DNA of 64,000 nt from CAWCCP01 sp963701245. Lineage in GTDB: Bacteria; Patescibacteriota; Saccharimonadia; Saccharimonadales; UBA4665. The stretch covers positions 310,001 through 374,000 of the forward strand of contig OY969576.1 of NCBI GenBank assembly GCA_963701245.1. Direction: 5' to 3'. The translations under genes were made by a program, and so were the position numbers. The notes under the pieces were generated by a model. The model did no database searches, had not been told where the DNA came from, and saw nothing but the letters and a program-made list of their open reading frames with translations. This document shows, in pieces, positions 61,187 to 64,000 of this stretch (the stretch's first letter is position 1; the number at the start of each line of letters is the position of its first letter).

Positions 61187-61464
61187 CTGTCGACAAAGTG
61201 CTGGCTTATCTGTTCTGGCCTAACGGGATTCAGGTTATAAGCCTGCGACTGTGTAGTCAGTGGGCTCATTGAAAGTTTGGAACAAGAACCATCTAACCAG
61301 CCAGACATAAGCACTTTAGTTAAGATGGTAATTATTTTCTTTTATCTGGTTCGTTTTTGCAGAGTATTAAACAGTAGTAACACTCTTAAGCAAGTGAACC
61401 TCTACAACTTTCCAGCCGTAACATCATTCTATTTCAAGCGTAGCTTGAGTTATAGAATTTCTGA

Positions 61465-61491
61465 TTGACATTTGCAGTGATAAAATATTAT
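61465..61491 (+). promoter_or_regulatory. Possible promoter of the secreted protein gene at 61526
   Basis: TTGACA at 61465-61470 and TATTAT at 61486-61491 are 15 bases apart, a little short of the usual 17. The leader then carries TTGAGGTTAGAGCT before ATG 61526. The region 61236-61464 shows no gene. Confidence 0.45.
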
Positions 61492-61525
61492 GATGCTAAA
61501 GTTAACATTAATTGAGGTTAGAGCT

Positions 61526-62053
61526 ATGTTTCAGAAAATAAAGAGTAGGATCAATAGGGCTGCTATTGTCACTAGTGCTATTGCTCTGGCAGTAGGTGTC
61601 ACGCTGTCTTTCGGAAGCGCTTCTGCACATGCTGCAGCATCTGGAGTCGAGTACTGTAATAACGGCACTGAGTGCCTTAACGCCTGGAACGGTGGACCAT
61701 ACGTAAATGTCGAAAATGGTTTTCCATTGACTAACAATTATTTCGAAGCGTCTAATGATACTGCTTCTGGTAGTTGGTTCATCGAAGACACCGATGGCGG
61801 ACATTGGGATGGCAGCTGCATAGGTGATTGGTATAACTCGCCCGACTATTCTAATTCCAGCCTTGATCCCTGTCCTAGCGAGACCAGTAGTGGAGGCTGG
61901 GGAACTAACTGGAGTTATCACTCCTGTGACAGTAACAATGGAGTAGCATTCCAAAACAATCATTATGGAGGATGGCTATCCCCGACAGGAAGCGCAAATG
62001 GCGATCCCTTCAACAACGACGGCCCGTATACCTGTTTCGTCATTCAGAACTAG
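61526..62053 (+). CDS. Secreted small Cys/Trp/Asn-rich protein
   Basis: 175 residues from ATG 61526, which follows GAGGTTAGAGCT. A signal peptide (AAIVTSAIALAVGVTLSFGS, cleavage likely after AHA) precedes a mature domain of 140 residues rich in Gly, Asn, Ser and Trp with six Cys (EYCNNGTECLNAWNGGPYVN, YTCFVIQ). The repeats CLNAWNGGPYV and FQNNHYGGWLS suggest a beta-trefoil or related carbohydrate-binding fold. It has the same style as the gene at 59563 but little direct identity. It lies on the other side of the IS982 element. Confidence 0.74.
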   Translation: MFQKIKSRINRAAIVTSAIALAVGVTLSFGSASAHAAASGVEYCNNGTECLNAWNGGPYVNVENGFPLTNNYFEASNDTASGSWFIEDTDGGHWDGSCIGDWYNSPDYSNSSLDPCPSETSSGGWGTNWSYHSCDSNNGVAFQNNHYGGWLSPTGSANGDPFNNDGPYTCFVIQN

Positions 62054-62087
62054 GTAAGTGAAAAACATTAAGAAAGTCAATTAACTT

Positions 62088-62121
62088 AACAACCCTCGCA
62101 TTTTTTACCGCGAGGGTTGTT
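62088..62121 (+). terminator. Strong hairpin after the secreted protein gene
   Basis: AACAACCCTCGC (62088-62099) pairs perfectly with GCGAGGGTTGTT (62110-62121) around a 10-base loop, 35 bases after the stop codon. It is followed by GTTAAG rather than a long T-run, but the 12-bp GC-rich stem and place fit a terminator. Confidence 0.7.
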
Positions 62122-62152
62122 GTTAAGTCTGTTGAATTCTAATGCATACTTA

Positions 62153-62352
62153 AGGCCTCATCCTAAAATAATCCCCTCATGCTAGCCCCAACCTGTCATA
62201 CTGTATGGTATGCCAAAAACCCAAACAATCTCTCAACAAACACAATACGAATTACTCCACGCAACGCTCTCTGAACGTGACTGGCGCGTTTACCTGGGTA
62301 CCGAAGCCCGTAAGCTCGGTTAACATATCCCAAGTAGCAAAAGCTTCAGGCA
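62153..62352 (+). mobile_element. Truncated ISAzo13 fragment
   Basis: About 200 bases match the start of the ISAzo13 element at 58036-59308, in the opposite orientation: the terminal AGGCCTCATCCTAAAA, the spacer, ATG 62210 and the first 47 or so transposase codons up to AAAGCTTCAGGCA. At 62352 the match stops abruptly and runs into a PPOX-type gene. Sequence identity is almost complete, so the break is recent. Confidence 0.88.
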
Positions 62353-62655
62353 ACGATTTGCGGTTCCCTCAAAAGTAACTCCGTGAACAGGTTTACTTTT
62401 CTTTTGTTGTTCTTCTCTTATAGCGCCAGATACACGCCCAGGTATGCCAGCTTCATTGCAGGCTTCTATATATTGAGAATGTATGCGAGTTGGAGCTGAA
62501 AAAGTTAGTAGATTAAGTTCATCTGTAGGCGCAAACCACACCGTTGCAGTGTGGGGTAATCCATCATGAGATACGGCAGTAAAAGTTAAGCTCGGAGATT
62601 CACTACGAGCAATAGTTTCAACTTCTGAATATAATCTTTCTACTGGACTTGACAT
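62320..62655 (-). pseudogene. Pyridoxamine 5'-phosphate oxidase-like gene truncated by the ISAzo13 fragment
   Basis: The first 100 residues have the flavin-binding split-barrel pattern (PSLTFTAVSHDGLPHTATVW, then KPVHGVTFEGTA), like the intact relative at 63445. The last 11 residues (RCLKLLLLGIC) are encoded by the reverse of the ISAzo13 fragment, so the natural C-terminus, usually 30-40 residues, is missing. ATG 62655 has no clear ribosome binding site. The fold may be unstable. Confidence 0.7.
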
Positions 62656-62707
62656 CTATGACTCCAAATATTAGTATAATACTATATTATGCTTAAGCTG
62701 TCAAGAC

Positions 62708-63448
62708 TTACCTAAACACTTTTAAGCTCATGCCACCATCAATCACTAGTATCTCACCACAAACAGCGTCATTTTTAGCAAGGAATACTACGCCATCAGC
62801 AATTTCACTAGGCTCAATCCACCTATTTATAAGATGTCCTGCTGCTTGTTCTTTTTTGTACTGTTCGGACATATCGCCCCACATAGGCGTAATAGTTCTA
62901 CCAGGGGCAACCGCATTTACAAGTATGTCAGGTGCTAGATGTTTAGCTAGGTTCTTAATACAAGAATTAAGTGCTGCTTTGCTGGCTGAATAGGCTATAG
63001 CGTCTGGTCGTCCATGTCCAAGCTTGCCGTGTATTGATGAAACAAAGATAATCATACCTTTATCCATAAGTTTACGAGCAGCGTTAGTGACTTCAATTTG
63101 AGCGAATAGGTTAGTTTCAAAAACGTTCCTAAAAGCTTCTACACTGTCGGGGCTATCGTTTTCATCAAAAAAGCCAGCGTTATTAACAAGAACATCAATA
63201 CTACCAAACTCAGCTTTAATTTTACTAAACATGGTTTTGACTTCATCTGGCTTCGCAATATCTGCTTTAACAACGAGTACCTTAGTGCCTTGTTTTTTGA
63301 CTAAATCAGCCACTCCATTAGCAGCTTTTTCGTCATTGTTGTAGTTGATAATGACATTTGCTCCTTGCTCCGCCATTGCTTCAACTACAGCTCTACCAAT
63401 ACCCTTTGAGCCACCAGTGACAAGGACGGTTTTACCAGCTAGTTTCAC
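62708..63448 (-). CDS. Short-chain dehydrogenase/reductase
   Basis: NAD(P)-dependent oxidoreductase of the 3-oxoacyl-ACP-reductase-like SDR group. The cofactor loop is VLVTGGSKGIGRAV, followed by DVLVNNAGFF (NNAG), catalytic Ser in FVSSIHGKLGHG, the YxxxK pair in AIAYSASKAAL and the C-terminal VNAVAPGRTITPM and ILVIDGGMS. GTG 63448 overlaps the upstream stop as GTGA and follows a run of G, so it is favoured over ATG 63466. It is co-transcribed with the PPOX-type gene. Confidence 0.92.
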   Translation of the reverse strand: MKLAGKTVLVTGGSKGIGRAVVEAMAEQGANVIINYNNDEKAANGVADLVKKQGTKVLVVKADIAKPDEVKTMFSKIKAEFGSIDVLVNNAGFFDENDSPDSVEAFRNVFETNLFAQIEVTNAARKLMDKGMIIFVSSIHGKLGHGRPDAIAYSASKAALNSCIKNLAKHLAPDILVNAVAPGRTITPMWGDMSEQYKKEQAAGHLINRWIEPSEIADGVVFLAKNDAVCGEILVIDGGMSLKVFR

Positions 63449-63912
63449 GACTTGCCCCCATTCCACTTCAATTCGTACTTTTTAGCACCGTCTGCTTCAT
63501 TAAACTTGCCGAAGACATAGTAGGTATCAACTGTAATTTTGTAGAACTGATGACCGTCAGGTCGCTTTGCTTCTTCCAAGATTTCATCACCAGCTTGTAG
63601 CCGTTCTTTTATACACTCAAAAGCTTTATTTTGTTCTTCACCTGGTTCAAGTAGCTTTGCAGTACCCTCAAAATAGACACCAACCCCTGGCGTATTCAAA
63701 TCATGCTGTTTAACGATATTGCCAGCAACGTTAGGGTTCTCGGCTATTTCTTGACTGTGACGGCGTGAGGTTAAGGAGCGATAGTAGAGGTTTAAGTTAT
63801 CGTCATACGCAAAGTGAACTTCGCACACCCAAGGTTTACTGTTTTTTGATGTACCTAATGATAAGTGAATAATTTGTGGCAAATAATCTCTGATAACTTG
63901 CTCTACCTCCAT
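63445..63912 (-). CDS. Pyridoxamine 5'-phosphate oxidase-family flavin protein
   Basis: 155 residues of the split-barrel fold: IHLSLGTSKNSKPWVCEVHF, then LNLYYRSLTSRRHSQEIAEN and GVGVYFEGTAKLLE, as in small FMN- or F420-binding oxidoreductases. The substrate is unknown. AAGGAGG lies nine bases before ATG 63912. It is the middle gene of a run of three minus-strand genes. Confidence 0.88.
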   Translation of the reverse strand: MEVEQVIRDYLPQIIHLSLGTSKNSKPWVCEVHFAYDDNLNLYYRSLTSRRHSQEIAENPNVAGNIVKQHDLNTPGVGVYFEGTAKLLEPGEEQNKAFECIKERLQAGDEILEEAKRPDGHQFYKITVDTYYVFGKFNEADGAKKYELKWNGGKS

Positions 63913-63932
63913 ATCTAGCCTCCTTGCTGTCC

Positions 63933-64000
63933 TTATTCTACTACCTTGTACTTCAATAGCAGCTCACCATTATTTATTTTCTCAACTGATAAAAGTTCAG
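63933..64000 (-). CDS. C-terminal end of a gene continuing beyond the window
   Basis: The frame ends at TAA 63935-63933 and reads ELLSVEKINNGELLLKYKVV with a final E. This resembles the last strand of RibD-C/dihydrofolate-reductase-like proteins, which often end in LLKY-V. The assignment rests on about 21 residues only. It would be the first visible gene of the PPOX/SDR operon. Confidence 0.4.
   Translation of the reverse strand, partial: ELLSVEKINNGELLLKYKVVE

Larger units (their letters stand above)
60169..61235 (-). mobile_element. IS982-family insertion sequence, second type
   Basis: The element is about 1067 bp. Terminal repeats ACCCGTATCCCGTTAGGC (60169-60186) and, inverted, ACCTGAATCCCGTTAGGC (ending 61235) match at 16 of 18 positions. 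The right end shares its first eight bases, ACCTGAAT, with the IS982 element at 4146. The flanks TAATA and TATAA give no clear target duplication, which suggests later rearrangement. Confidence 0.82.

Noticed and set aside
1..64000. tRNA, rRNA or CRISPR array
   Set aside because: I looked for T-arm GTTCGA-type motifs with paired stems and for regularly spaced direct repeats and found none. A tRNAscan and a repeat finder would be decisive.

Overview
The window looks like a chromosomal stretch of a member of the Patescibacteria (Candidate Phyla Radiation), most likely Candidatus Saccharibacteria (TM7). The evidence is indirect: a compact pilin-like/VirB6-like/PrgI-like/TraC-like/VirB4/CHAP cluster of the type common in that group, many lineage-specific orphan proteins, membrane-anchored ricin-type lectins, and many genes whose -10 box lies 6-10 bases before the start codon (apparently leaderless mRNAs). 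TGA is used as a normal stop. No rRNA, tRNA or CRISPR array was seen. The taxon is an inference; no marker gene is present.

Layout. 1-5.1 kb: end of an IS30 transposase, a gene with an in-frame stop, a DUF2321 zinc protein, a GT2-like glycosyltransferase and an IS982-type element with an 8-bp target duplication. 5.1-16 kb: a cellulose-synthase-like glycosyltransferase, an orphan gene preceded by a terminator hairpin, a Crp/Fnr regulator divergent from a methyltransferase, an aldo/keto reductase operon, a DoxX-like protein, a possible cysteine-hydrolase-like protein, an FMN reductase and a frameshifted gene. 16-31 kb: large orphan proteins, one ending in a receiver domain (17319-18863), a VOC protein, an IS481 element, a DAG-kinase-like lipid kinase, a methyltransferase, a ricin-lectin/FN3 membrane protein, a bacterial PH protein, a second Crp/Fnr regulator and an enolase-superfamily racemase/OSBS. 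31-40 kb: a long acidic protein ending in what I read as an RsbW-like GHKL ATPase domain, a PfkB kinase, a cupin and an acidic repeat protein. 40.3-45.6 kb: the type IV secretion/pilus operon. 45.6-53 kb: more orphans, an ABM monooxygenase split from its membrane tail by a frameshift, and an alpha/beta hydrolase.

53-64 kb is a zone of rearrangement: the 5' ends of an MMPL transporter gene and a threonine synthase gene abut head to head, an IS701-like element has TTAA duplications, a serine recombinase remnant runs into an acetyltransferase gene and carries an ISAzo13 insertion, an IS982 element lies between two small secreted Cys/Trp-rich proteins, and a 200-bp ISAzo13 fragment truncates a PPOX-family gene. 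The right edge has an SDR/PPOX operon and the end of a gene continuing outside the window.

Five IS families plus a recombinase remnant, together with about ten broken genes, mark this as an accessory region under insertion and decay. The secretion operon, glycosyltransferases, lectins and CHAP hydrolase suggest a surface and host-contact role. The receiver domain and the RsbW-like domain, both in otherwise unrecognised large proteins, are the best candidates for an undescribed signalling component.
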